This document shows positions 26,954 through 35,327 of a stretch of DNA of 64,000 bases, in pieces. The notes beneath the pieces are model-generated. The model was not told the origin of the DNA and did no database searches. It worked only from the letters and a program-made list of their open reading frames with translations. The stretch spans positions 744,001-808,000 of the forward strand of contig NZ_JAJEJT010000003.1 of the NCBI RefSeq assembly GCF_021390645.1, read 5' to 3'. How positions within the stretch are numbered: the stretch's first letter is position 1; each line of letters opens with the position of its first letter. Both the position numbers and the translations under genes were made by a program. The stretch is from Paraburkholderia flagellata (GTDB lineage: Bacteria; Pseudomonadota; Gammaproteobacteria; Burkholderiales; Burkholderiaceae).

Positions 26954-27232
26954 TCAGAAGTTGATCGTGTTGTGCGCCGTTTGCATCGGGTTGGTCGACG
27001 AGGAAATGCCCGTCACCAACGCCACGTCGTTGCCCGTGTTGCTCATGATGCTGTTGGTCTGGCCAATCACTTGCTCGGCGGTGAAGTTGGTGGTGCTGAC
27101 CTTCACGCTAGGCACGCTCGGATAGAAGATGGGCAGCGGGCCAAAGCCCAGGTTGCCGCCGCGCACGGCGCTCATTTCACGGCTATCGAGTTCTTGTGCA
27201 ACGCTCAGGTCTGCAATCATCAGCTTGCTCAT
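26954..27232 (-). CDS. Double-glycine-leader secreted peptide (cargo of the exporter)
   Basis: A 92-aa precursor. Leader residues 1-26 end ELDSREMSAVRGG, matching the C39 consensus (acidic/hydrophobic residues, then GG at 25-26). The predicted 66-aa mature peptide begins NLGFGPLPIFYPSVP, is rich in Asn, Ser and Thr, and has no Cys and no hydrophobic helix. That argues against a lantibiotic, disulfide microcin or pore-forming bacteriocin. ATG 27232 has GGAGA 8-12 bases upstream. It is first in the operon and no immunity-like gene is adjacent. I do not recognise the mature family; signalling, adhesin or toxin roles are all open. Confidence 0.82.
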   Translation of the reverse strand: MSKLMIADLSVAQELDSREMSAVRGGNLGFGPLPIFYPSVPSVKVSTTNFTAEQVIGQTNSIMSNTGNDVALVTGISSSTNPMQTAHNTINF

Positions 27233-27305
27233 GGCAGTTCTCCAGATAAGGAATGCAATGGTGTTGGGGTTTTGAGCTGCAAGGTTGCGGGCTCGGGTCC
27301 AACAA

Positions 27306-27321
27306 GGCATGAGGCATGCCA
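27306..27321 (-). promoter_or_regulatory. Candidate sigma-54 promoter of the secretion operon
   Basis: Read on the minus strand: TGGCAT, 5 bases, ATGCC. The GG and GC dinucleotides have the exact sigma-54 (-24/-12) spacing (consensus TGGCAC-N5-TTGCW). The predicted start is about 60 bases before the peptide ATG. The presence of a sigma-54 activator gene in the same operon strengthens the call. Confidence 0.5.
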
Positions 27322-27407
27322 GGTGCACGAGCACGCGATCGCACGGCGGCGAATCGCCCGCTGTATAAGGAATATGCTGGATTTTCCGGAGTCTCACGCG
27401 CAGCGAA

Positions 27408-27446
27408 TGGCGCTCGCCGAGCGTGCGGTGTGATGGGTGAGCGCCA
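27408..27446. promoter_or_regulatory. Candidate upstream activator site (8-bp inverted repeat)
   Basis: TGGCGCTC (27408-27415) and its complement (27439-27446), centred about 115 bp upstream of the sigma-54-like promoter. That is a normal distance for an enhancer-binding protein site. The 23-bp spacer is longer than most Fis-type half-site spacings, so this is tentative. Confidence 0.3.
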
Positions 27447-27557
27447 ACTCGTCGCGCGACTTATGTTGGCCAGCTGCGAACACAGGTGGGCGGGGGGACG
27501 TCGAAGCGTCGCAAACGTTCGTGCATCACCGTAGTGTGCGCGAGCAATTCGTATGGA

Positions 27558-27983
27558 TCACTTAACGTATATGGTGATTTTCTTCGAGTACACAGGCGGG
27601 TTGTGCGGCACATGGTGAGCGTCGCCCATCAGCAGCTGCAGCGTGTGTTTGCCGGGCGGCAACTGAAGCGTGGTTTCGGTCTGGCCGGCGCCGAAGTGCA
27701 GGTGGTTGCGATCGGATGGAATGGGCTGATCCATCGGTGGCAAGTCCGTATCGACGAGCAAGTGATGGTGGCCCGTGTTGGGAAACTCGACTTCCGCAGG
27801 CGCCACGCCCATGTTGCGCAGGCCGAACCACACGCGAAACGGCCGCCCGGCGGGCATCACCTGGCCGTCGTTGGGCCAACCTATATAGACATGCGCGTTC
27901 GGGTCGGCCGGCGTCGTGCCTGCATGCGCCGCACCGCCCGCGAGCAGCGCGAGGCTGGCAGCAAAAACAAGGAACCTGTTCAT
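27558..27983 (-). CDS. DUF4399 periplasmic protein, paralog 2
   Basis: A 141-aa protein with a Sec signal peptide (FLVFAASLALLAGGAAHA) and one DUF4399 domain: VRFGLRNMG-like VWFGLRNMGVAP, NTGHHHLLVDTDLPPMDQPI, LHFGAGQTETTLQLPPGKHT, VPHNPPVYSKKITI. It is His-rich, so metal binding is possible, but the family function is unknown. ATG 27983 is preferred to an upstream GTG for spacing from GGGAG. It is a close copy of the gene at 28035-28460 and lies 325 bp upstream of the peptide-secretion operon on the same strand. Confidence 0.82.
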   Translation of the reverse strand: MNRFLVFAASLALLAGGAAHAGTTPADPNAHVYIGWPNDGQVMPAGRPFRVWFGLRNMGVAPAEVEFPNTGHHHLLVDTDLPPMDQPIPSDRNHLHFGAGQTETTLQLPPGKHTLQLLMGDAHHVPHNPPVYSKKITIYVK

Positions 27984-28034
27984 GGCATGCACTCCCGCTT
28001 CTTTTGCGCTGCGGCTAAAGACGGATGTCCTTCA

Positions 28035-28460
28035 CTATTTCACCGTGACCGTGATCTTCTTCGAGTACACCGGGGGATCGTGCGGCACGTGATTGTAGTC
28101 GCCCATCAGCATCTGCAGCGTGTGCTTGCCCGGCGGCAGCTCGATCCGGGCTTCCGTTTCGCCCGCGCCGAAATGAAGATGATTGCGATCCGACGGGATC
28201 GGCTGATCGAGCGGCGGAAGGTCCGTGTCGATGAGCAAGTGATGATGGCCAGTATTCGGCTTGTTGATCCCCTTGGGGCAGACGCCCATGTTGCGCAGCC
28301 CCATGCGAACCCAGAACTTGCCGGTGGGAATCGTCGCGCCATCCGGCGGCCAGATGATGTAGGCCTCCGCGCCGGACGGCGAAGGGGTGCGCTCGGCAAA
28401 CGCGAGGCGCGGCATCAGTACGGCCGCTGCCAGGGCCAGGAGGGTGGCTCTTCGTTGCAT
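28035..28460 (-). CDS. DUF4399 periplasmic protein, paralog 1
   Basis: A 141-aa protein with signal peptide (LLALAAAVLMPRLAFA) and the same DUF4399 core as its neighbour (GLRNMGVCPKGINKPNTGHH, LHFGAGETEARIELPPGKHT, VYSKKITVTVK). It has one extra cysteine (VCPKG). The two genes are 51 bp apart and clearly arose by tandem duplication. No enzyme motif is visible. Its promoter must lie in 28461-28775, divergent from the SUMF1-like gene. Confidence 0.82.
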   Translation of the reverse strand: MQRRATLLALAAAVLMPRLAFAERTPSPSGAEAYIIWPPDGATIPTGKFWVRMGLRNMGVCPKGINKPNTGHHHLLIDTDLPPLDQPIPSDRNHLHFGAGETEARIELPPGKHTLQMLMGDYNHVPHDPPVYSKKITVTVK

Positions 28461-28775
28461 CTTCGTGCTCCTTGTTCGGCAGACGGTGCACGGCTTTGGA
28501 GTTCGGTGCGTGTTCTACAGCTTAGGTCGGATTCAAGCGGATGGAGATAAATCGGCGCGGCGCACGCTGGTGCCACCGAGTTACTGCATCGCCCGGCGTG
28601 CGTGCTATTTTGTAGTTGTGCGCAGGCAGTGCTTGTTCCGGCGGCGGCCCGCGTTCCAACGCGAGCGCGGCTGGCGACTGCAGCGGGGTAGCGCACCGTC
28701 GGCATTGAAAGACGATGACGCCTGGGTTTGCACCTGGGTTGCCACCTGGGTAGGCACCTGATAGGGAGAACGAAC
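28461..28775. promoter_or_regulatory. Divergent intergenic region with 12-bp direct repeats
   Basis: A 315-bp gap between the DUF4399 genes and the SUMF1-fold gene. At 28721-28768 it holds three near-identical 12-bp units (CCTGGGT plus five variable bases) and a degenerate fourth that runs into the ribosome site. They could be regulator half-sites or simple repeat slippage. Nothing else was recognised. Confidence 0.45.
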
Positions 28776-30146
28776 ATGAGGCGGCTAGTGTTGCCTGTGT
28801 GCCTGTTGATCTCGCTCGGCCTGACCTCGATTCTGCGTTCAGCCGCGCCGGCTGCGCATGACCGTTCGGCTCCGGTTCGCGTGCAGCCGCGTTTCGAGCC
28901 GCAAGACCCGGGTGGGTACGCAACCGTCCACGGCACGCATGAGCGGATCACAGCGGCCAGCGCAGCGCGCCAGCGCTATGGCGTTGCGATCGTGCGAGTC
29001 GGCCTGATGCCGAAAGACACCTCCCAGGAATACGAAATCACGTTCTGGAATTCGATCAAGGACAGTCAATACGCCAGCGACTACGAGGCGTACCTCAAGG
29101 CCTATCCGAATGGACGCTTCGCGCCGCTCGCGCAGGCCCGCCTTGCGCGATTGCGTGCGGAGGCATCGAAACCGCCTGCAGCGTCCGCCGCGCCCGCTAC
29201 GCCGACCATGCACGCGGCTAGCAGTCCCGCTGCCGCCACGCCCACGCCCACACCGGCACCCGCACCGACGCCCGCGCCTCAGGCAAAGACAGCGCCTCCC
29301 CCGGCCGCCCCGCCAGCCGCGCAGACGAAGGCCGCGCCCGCCTCCGCAGCTCCCGCTGCGGCCGCGGCAACGGCCGCAGCAGCAGCCGCGGTGGCTGCGA
29401 AGGCCAACCCCGCCATTTCGAAACCGGGTCCTCACGACATTCAGGACTGCCCAGGTTGCCCGGTGCTGATCGCGGTGACGCCCGGCAACTTCACCATGGG
29501 CATCGACAACGACGACGCATCGGAGCGGCCCGCGCACCACGTAACGATCAGCCATAGCTATGCGCTCGCGAAATATGCGGTGACGGTGGCGCAGTGGGAC
29601 GCGTGCGTGGCCGCCAGCGCCTGCCCGCGCTTGTCGAACGAGAACAACGCCTCGCCGAACGCGCCCGTGCGCGACCTGAGCTGGGACGACGCGCAGCAAT
29701 ACGTCAAATGGCTTTCGAAGATGAGCGGTAAGCCCTACCGCTTGCCGACGGAAGCGGAATGGGAATATGCGGCGCGCGCCGGCACCGAAACGCGCTACTG
29801 GTGGGGCAACGATATGCGCAAGGGCACAGCGAACTGCAAGGATTGCGGGCCGCCATGGCGCGTCGAGGCGCCCGCCGACGTCGGGTCATTTCCGGCCAAT
29901 GCGTTTGGCTTCTACGACATGGCCGGAGGCGTTTGGGAATGGGTCAGCGACTGCTGGCACAACTCTTACAAGAACGCTCCGAACGACGGCCACTCATGGG
30001 ACGAGCCCAATTGCCAGACGCGCGTGATCCGCGGCGGGTCGTGGCGCGACGGCGCGGGCTATATGCTCGCCGCCACGCGCTTTAAATACGACAGCAGCGT
30101 TCGCTACGAAGCCAATGGTTTTCGCGTTGCGCGCGACATGAAATAG
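28776..30146 (+). CDS. Secreted SUMF1/FGE-fold protein without FGE cysteines
   Basis: A 456-aa protein. It has a signal peptide (about 1-22), a segment with [20 protein letters not shown] and [21 protein letters not shown] seen in other SUMF1/caspase-associated proteins, an Ala/Pro-rich linker (about 130-215), then a formylglycine-generating-enzyme fold ([65 protein letters not shown]). The Cys pair that follows RGGS in aerobic FGE is absent, so formylglycine formation is unlikely. It begins a co-directional run with a molybdenum hydroxylase 23 bp downstream. RBS AGGGAGA supports ATG 28776. Confidence 0.85.
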   Translation: MRRLVLPVCLLISLGLTSILRSAAPAAHDRSAPVRVQPRFEPQDPGGYATVHGTHERITAASAARQRYGVAIVRVGLMPKDTSQEYEITFWNSIKDSQYASDYEAYLKAYPNGRFAPLAQARLARLRAEASKPPAASAAPATPTMHAASSPAAATPTPTPAPAPTPAPQAKTAPPPAAPPAAQTKAAPASAAPAAAAATAAAAAAVAAKANPAISKPGPHDIQDCPGCPVLIAVTPGNFTMGIDNDDASERPAHHVTISHSYALAKYAVTVAQWDACVAASACPRLSNENNASPNAPVRDLSWDDAQQYVKWLSKMSGKPYRLPTEAEWEYAARAGTETRYWWGNDMRKGTANCKDCGPPWRVEAPADVGSFPANAFGFYDMAGGVWEWVSDCWHNSYKNAPNDGHSWDEPNCQTRVIRGGSWRDGAGYMLAATRFKYDSSVRYEANGFRVARDMK

Positions 30147-30169
30147 CGAAGCAAACGTGGAGGCGCGAC

Positions 30170-32941
30170 ATGGCTTGCGATGTTCCGATCACCCGCCGGA
30201 CATTCCTCAAAGCCATGGGGAGCGGCGCATTCACGATCTCGGTCAGCTCCGTCGCCGCATTCACGGCCGCCTGTTCATCACAGCGCCCGGCCCCTGGCAC
30301 CGCCGCGAATGCCGCGACGAACGCCCACTCCACGCCGCAATCAGAGAATGGCGCGCCGGACTGGGCGCCGGAGCCAGGCAAGGCGCGCTGGCGAATCGAG
30401 GGCGTACCCAAGGTCACAGGCGCAAAGATCTACGCACGCGATTACAAGGCGCGGGACTTCGACGGCTGGCCGAAAGAAGAAAACTGGTTATATGCGCTGA
30501 GATGTAATTGCGTCGACAAGAATTTCGAAGACTTCGACCTGAGCGTATTGCCGCACGATCTTCGCCCGATTGCCGTGGTGTCCAACCAGACACTGAACGA
30601 CAATCGCATCTATCTCGCTTCCGAGGCGGATCCGTTACATCACGAGGATATCTTCCTCTTCGCGCAAAAAGGCCAACCCGCCAATTGCTACGGCCAGCCG
30701 GTCGCCTTGTTGATCTTCGAAAACTTCGATGCGTATCGCCACGCAAAAAAGCTGCTCGATTTCAACGATTCGGTGATCCGCTACGGCGCAACGGTATCGA
30801 AAAGCGCCGCGTCGACCGACTGGTATCCCTCCGCGTCCAAGATCTATGTGCGCGACGACGACAAGTCGTTTTCGAACCTCCAGATGGCCGTGGACAACAA
30901 GGGGCGCCCGACTCAAGCATTCAGCGAGACGTGCAAGACAATCAGAAAGGAAATTCTGGATCTGGCCGGAAGCAAAGTCGACAGCAAGACCTGGCACCCG
31001 TTCACTGGTTCTTTTACGACGCCCGCAATCGATCCCATGTTCATGGAACCGGAGTCGGGACTGGCCTGGTTTCAGGCGGACTCCGGTTGTCTGCATCTGG
31101 TTCTCGGCACGCAATCGCCGCGCGGCGACGGCCTGGGCGCAGGCGACGTGTTTTCCGGTAGCCATATCAACGTCAAGCACGTGCACGTGATCAGCTGCTA
31201 CCCGGGCGGTGGTTTCGGCGGCCGCGACGATTCGAATTTTCCCGTTTATCTCGCCCTCGCCGCGCCATTCGCCAAAGGTGCGCTGCGCTGGCAACAGTCT
31301 CGCTACGAGCAGTTCCAGGTCGGCTTGAAGCGCTCGGAGACCGCATTCACGGAGACCATCTGGCTCGACAATGACGGCAAGCTCCAGGCGCTCGACAGTT
31401 CGTTCACCTTCAATGGCGGCGGCAAGCAAAACCTCACGGGCGCCGTTGGCGACCTCGCCGCCATGAGCGCGATGAGTTGCTATGACATTCCGCGCGCCAG
31501 TGCGCAAAGCGCCGTGAGCTATACGCCCGATTTGTTCGGCGGCTCGCAGCGCGGCTTCGGCGGTCCCCAGGCTTACCTCGCCATCGAAACGCTCATGGAC
31601 GAGGCCGCGCAGGCTCTGCATAAGAGTCCGTTCGAGATCCGGCGCAACAACCTGCTTGGCAAGGGTCACGGCAAAACACTCACTGGCGCGCCCATCCTGT
31701 TCGATCTCCAACTCGAAGGACTGCTGAACGGGCTTGAAGCGCACGAGTTATGGCGCAGCAGGGAAAGCGTGCGTGCGCAACGGCGCGCGCACGGGTTGCG
31801 GTATGGCGTCGGGCTTGCCATGTCGAACCAGGCCTACGGCACCGGGAAGGACCCCGTATTCGCGATGGTCCAGATTCAACCGAACGCGGGCCTGCACGTG
31901 CTGACGCATTACACCGATATGGGCAATGGCGCGGCGACGACATTGGCGCTCGCGCCCGCCGCCTGCCTCGGGCAGAACGCGCAGAAAATCACCATGAGCG
32001 AGGTCGAAGCATTTCAAATACCGGATTTCAACTACAAGATTCTGGGCAAATGGTTCGACAGCCGAAGCTATCCCATTTCGAGCCCGTTTGGCTCTTCGAG
32101 CGCCTGCCTCGGTGCATTCCAGCACTTTCAGGCGGTGGACCGTGCCGCCATGGTGTTGCTGTTGCAAAGCGTGCTGCCCGCCGCACGCGCGATATGGCAT
32201 AACCCGCACGTCGAACGGCAAGACCTCAAGTGGGTGAATGGAAAGCTCACGGCCGCCGGTCGCGAGCCGATCGGCTGGCCGGCGCTGCTCGACGAGATCA
32301 ACCGCCTGCAGTTGCCTACCGTGGCCGCCGCGCATATTACCTACGCGGGCGGATTCTGGCGCAGCCAGTACACGTTCGCGTCGGGGCCGGCCGAGATGGA
32401 CTGCGACTTCATCGCCGTTGGCCCCGATACGCACAATCTCAAGAGCGTGCCTCACGGCGAGTTGCTGGAGCCAAAGGACGCAGTCGGATTCGGGCGCACG
32501 AACTATGCGCCTTCAGCGGCGCTTGTCGCAGTGTCCGTGAGCCCCGCAAGCGGGCGCGTGAAGGTTGAGCATGTCGTCACGACGCTCAGCGCCGGCCGCC
32601 TGATTTGTCCTGAGATCGTGCAAGGCCAGTCGCAAGGTGCCGTAGCCATGGCGATGAGCAATGTGCTGAGCGAAGTGTGTCCGCTCGGCAATCTCGGTCC
32701 CGGCAACGGCACGTGGAATCTCGACCGCTACCTCATCACGCGCATGACCGATGTCCCGCGCCAGGAACTCATTGCGTTGCCGCCGCCCGCGGGCAAAGAC
32801 CATCACAGCGCGCGCGGTATCGGCGAGGCCGTGATGTGCCCCATCGCGCCCGCACTGCTGAACGCACTGGCCATGGCAACCGGGCATCGCTTCAGGAACA
32901 CCCCAGTCACGCCCGACAAGATACGCGAGGTCCTGAAGTGA
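30170..32941 (+). CDS. Tat-exported molybdenum hydroxylase large subunit (xanthine dehydrogenase/aldehyde oxidase family)
   Basis: A 923-aa Mo-cofactor subunit. The N-terminal RRTFLK twin-arginine motif is followed by a hydrophobic stretch ending AFTAACSS, perhaps a Tat lipoprotein. An a/b-hammerhead region (about 70-200) precedes the MoCo domains with GGGFGGR (about 346-352) and the C-terminal RGIGEAV carrying the catalytic Glu (about 886). It should oxidise an aldehyde or N-heterocycle in the periplasm with electrons passing to the 2Fe-2S subunit and the cytochrome encoded next (GTGA and ATGA overlaps). Substrate unknown. The IorB/AorB-type aldehyde dehydrogenases are the closest concept. 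Confidence 0.9.
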   Translation: MACDVPITRRTFLKAMGSGAFTISVSSVAAFTAACSSQRPAPGTAANAATNAHSTPQSENGAPDWAPEPGKARWRIEGVPKVTGAKIYARDYKARDFDGWPKEENWLYALRCNCVDKNFEDFDLSVLPHDLRPIAVVSNQTLNDNRIYLASEADPLHHEDIFLFAQKGQPANCYGQPVALLIFENFDAYRHAKKLLDFNDSVIRYGATVSKSAASTDWYPSASKIYVRDDDKSFSNLQMAVDNKGRPTQAFSETCKTIRKEILDLAGSKVDSKTWHPFTGSFTTPAIDPMFMEPESGLAWFQADSGCLHLVLGTQSPRGDGLGAGDVFSGSHINVKHVHVISCYPGGGFGGRDDSNFPVYLALAAPFAKGALRWQQSRYEQFQVGLKRSETAFTETIWLDNDGKLQALDSSFTFNGGGKQNLTGAVGDLAAMSAMSCYDIPRASAQSAVSYTPDLFGGSQRGFGGPQAYLAIETLMDEAAQALHKSPFEIRRNNLLGKGHGKTLTGAPILFDLQLEGLLNGLEAHELWRSRESVRAQRRAHGLRYGVGLAMSNQAYGTGKDPVFAMVQIQPNAGLHVLTHYTDMGNGAATTLALAPAACLGQNAQKITMSEVEAFQIPDFNYKILGKWFDSRSYPISSPFGSSSACLGAFQHFQAVDRAAMVLLLQSVLPAARAIWHNPHVERQDLKWVNGKLTAAGREPIGWPALLDEINRLQLPTVAAAHITYAGGFWRSQYTFASGPAEMDCDFIAVGPDTHNLKSVPHGELLEPKDAVGFGRTNYAPSAALVAVSVSPASGRVKVEHVVTTLSAGRLICPEIVQGQSQGAVAMAMSNVLSEVCPLGNLGPGNGTWNLDRYLITRMTDVPRQELIALPPPAGKDHHSARGIGEAVMCPIAPALLNALAMATGHRFRNTPVTPDKIREVLK

Positions 32942-33459
32942 GCGAAGCCGACGTCAAGATTCACGTGAACGGACACGCCGTCATGGTGCTGGCCGCCGAT
33001 GCCGACATGAGCCTCGCTGAATTCCTTCACGAGCGCCTCGACCTGACGGGGACCAAGGTGTGCTGTGGCATCGGCGCATGCCGTGCGTGCACCGTGGGCA
33101 TGCGCAGCAACCAGGACGCGCTGATGGAAAAGACCCTCGCGTGCGTCACGCCCGTGAGCGCGGTTGCGAATCAATATATCTATACCGTAGAGAGCCTCGC
33201 GGACGGCAACAGGCTTTCGCCACTGCAGCAGACTTTCCTCGAAACTTTCGCGTTTCAGTGCGGCTACTGCACGCCTGGCTTTCTGATGGCGGCGACCGCC
33301 ATGCTCGAACACGTGAAAGCGTATCGAATTAGCGCAGACCAGCTCGAAGCGGAAATCGACACCTGGGTAGGGGGAAACCTGTGCCGCTGCACAGGCTACG
33401 TCAAGTACCGGGAAGCGATTCGCAAAGTCGCGCAAATGCAGATGAAGAGCGGAGCATGA
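32938..33459 (+). CDS. 2Fe-2S subunit of the molybdenum hydroxylase
   Basis: A 173-aa iron-sulfur protein with a plant-ferredoxin-type cluster (CCGIGACRACTV plus a downstream Cys) and a C-terminal helical cluster (CGYCTPGF and CRCTGY). This is the classic XdhC/IorA small-subunit layout. It has no signal peptide, so it is presumably carried through Tat with the large subunit. The GTG start at 32938 overlaps the previous stop (GTGA), indicating translational coupling. It passes electrons from the Mo site to the dihaem cytochrome encoded next. Confidence 0.92.
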   Translation: MSEADVKIHVNGHAVMVLAADADMSLAEFLHERLDLTGTKVCCGIGACRACTVGMRSNQDALMEKTLACVTPVSAVANQYIYTVESLADGNRLSPLQQTFLETFAFQCGYCTPGFLMAATAMLEHVKAYRISADQLEAEIDTWVGGNLCRCTGYVKYREAIRKVAQMQMKSGA

Positions 33460-34502
33460 CCATGTCTTCCCGCATCCGCCTGATCGCTTTGTGCTTCTTG
33501 TTGGCTGTGCCCCTTGCCGCCTTTACGCATGAGCAGACATTGCTCGAATACGCCGATCAATGCGTGAGGGAAATTGGCGAAATCCCGCCGTTCAACTGCA
33601 ATGACGGAACGGACATTCCCATTACGGTCGACGGAAAACCTCCCGGGCCAAACGAATCTCCCGCGCGCTGCGACAAGCCTTCATTGCTGAGTCCAACCTC
33701 GGAAGCCAAAGGTCAGTGCATTCCGTTTTCGAAGATCCTGAATCTGTCGCGCGGCAACACGCAGATTTCCGCGTACTGCCGCCGCGACGTGCTGCGCCCC
33801 GACAAGGATCCGCTCTATGACCTCGTGGTGGTCGTGATGCATCACTCGGGCAACGGCAAGACCTGCTGGTTTGCGTCGAAGCCGCCGTCGCCGAGACCGA
33901 AACCGCAATCGCAATCGCACGCCGACATGCCTGCGAGTAGTGGATTCATCGCGACACGCGTGCCACCGCCAAACGAGAGAAGACCGCCTTCAGGTCAGCC
34001 CTCCGCAGTGGAATTCTGGGCGACACCTGCAATAGTTGCCACCAGCACGGCGGGCAACCCCACTTGCCTCAAATGCCACGATGCCGGGCCCTTCATCTTC
34101 AGCCCGTATATCGGGCAGGTGTGGGACAAGGTGCCCACAGACCCATGGGGAAAGTATTCAAGCATTGGGCAGGCCTTCTCGTCATATCACCTCATGACGA
34201 TGAGCACGCCTGGCAACACCTGCATTGGCTGCCACCGCATCGGCAGCGAGCAGAGCTGCACCGCCTATCTCGGCCTCTCGACGGGGAATTTGAAAGCGCC
34301 TGGAAACGACCAGCTCGCCAACAGCTATCCGCTGAACCACTGGATGCCGACCGACAACGCCATGAGCGCGGAGCAATGGGACAAGGCAAACCTCGCGTCA
34401 GTCAGTGCCCTGCTGGCCTGCTGCAAAGATCCGGCGCACAAGGACCCGAATTGCACGTTCACGCCCATGCCTTCGAGTTCGAATACCCGGTCATTGCATT
34501 GA
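33456..34502 (+). CDS. Dihaem c-type cytochrome partner of the molybdenum hydroxylase
   Basis: A 348-aa exported protein: signal peptide (LIALCFLLAVPLAAFT), a Cys-rich N-terminal part (PPFNCNDGTD, CDKPSLL), a Pro-rich linker, and two haem-binding CxxCH motifs, CLKCH (C204) and CIGCH (C256). The ATG overlaps the upstream stop (ATGA). It replaces the three-haem cytochromes usual in periplasmic aldehyde dehydrogenases and is the likely electron exit from the 2Fe-2S subunit. The overall domain family is not one I can name. Confidence 0.82.
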   Translation: MTMSSRIRLIALCFLLAVPLAAFTHEQTLLEYADQCVREIGEIPPFNCNDGTDIPITVDGKPPGPNESPARCDKPSLLSPTSEAKGQCIPFSKILNLSRGNTQISAYCRRDVLRPDKDPLYDLVVVVMHHSGNGKTCWFASKPPSPRPKPQSQSHADMPASSGFIATRVPPPNERRPPSGQPSAVEFWATPAIVATSTAGNPTCLKCHDAGPFIFSPYIGQVWDKVPTDPWGKYSSIGQAFSSYHLMTMSTPGNTCIGCHRIGSEQSCTAYLGLSTGNLKAPGNDQLANSYPLNHWMPTDNAMSAEQWDKANLASVSALLACCKDPAHKDPNCTFTPMPSSSNTRSLH

Positions 34503-34507
34503 CCTGC

Positions 34508-35308
34508 ATGAGGAGACCTGAAACGGCTGAAAACGTTAGTGCGAGCAATGTCATAGCCGATGTCACGCAAACCCTGCAGACTTTCGATCTGCTCGAGCTC
34601 CAGCAATACACGCGCGAGAAAAGCTACTCGAGCACGGCTAGCAAGGACTTCCATCTCTTCTACGTGGGACGCGATGACGTTCACAATATCCTGAAGTACA
34701 TCCTTTCCCGCGCCAGCGTTTCGCTATACATGAACATGTTCGGATTCGACGACGAAGAACTCAACGAAATCCTCATGCAGCAAGCGCTCGACCCGACCAT
34801 CACCATGATGATCACGCTCGACAGGAGCCAGGCGGGCGGCGTGCATGAAAAACAGCTACTCGATTCCGATATCGCCCAGAACCCGACCAAATTCAACACA
34901 TTCTTCGTGATCGGCGAATCGGCGACCCATCAAATCAGTCATACGAAGGGATTCGTAGCCGATGGCAAAGTGGGCGGCGAGGGATCGGTGAACTGGTCGG
35001 CTTCCGGCGAGGGAACGTTCGTGATCAAGGGCATGCCGGGAGGCGCCGGGTACACGGCGCAAAACAATACACAGACCATCTTTACGGACCCGGACACCAT
35101 CAACCGGTTTCAGACCGAATTGATCGCCGAACACATGACAGCGAAGACGCAGGGCTACGCACTCGCCACAGCGACATCGACCACCACGCCCACCGCCGCT
35201 TCGACCAACAAAGCCGCCGCGAAAACCACGGCCAACGCTGCGGGCACTGCTCGCACCGCTGCCGCGAAAAAGGGGGCAGCACCGGCAACGCGCAGTAAGC
35301 GCAACTAG
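34508..35308 (+). CDS. PLD-like protein with a single HKD motif and Ala/Thr/Lys tail
   Basis: A 266-aa protein without signal peptide. One PLD-type domain carries HTKGFVAD (H145, K147, D152) followed by GEGSVNWSASGEG, so it would need to dimerise to form a PLD active site, as in Nuc-type endonucleases. The last 60 residues are an Ala/Thr/Lys-rich, low-complexity tail resembling histone-like extensions. ATG 34508 is 6 bp after the cytochrome stop; a TTG at 34499 overlapping that stop is an alternative. Its role beside a redox complex is unexplained; nuclease or lipase activity is possible. Confidence 0.72.
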   Translation: MRRPETAENVSASNVIADVTQTLQTFDLLELQQYTREKSYSSTASKDFHLFYVGRDDVHNILKYILSRASVSLYMNMFGFDDEELNEILMQQALDPTITMMITLDRSQAGGVHEKQLLDSDIAQNPTKFNTFFVIGESATHQISHTKGFVADGKVGGEGSVNWSASGEGTFVIKGMPGGAGYTAQNNTQTIFTDPDTINRFQTELIAEHMTAKTQGYALATATSTTTPTAASTNKAAAKTTANAAGTARTAAAKKGAAPATRSKRN

Positions 35309-35327
35309 GCGCTATCGAATTACCCGT

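Noticed and set aside
27490..27540. Second sigma-54-like match (ATGCAC...TTTGC) on the minus strand
   Set aside because: Lacks the essential GG at -24 and the spacing is one base off.
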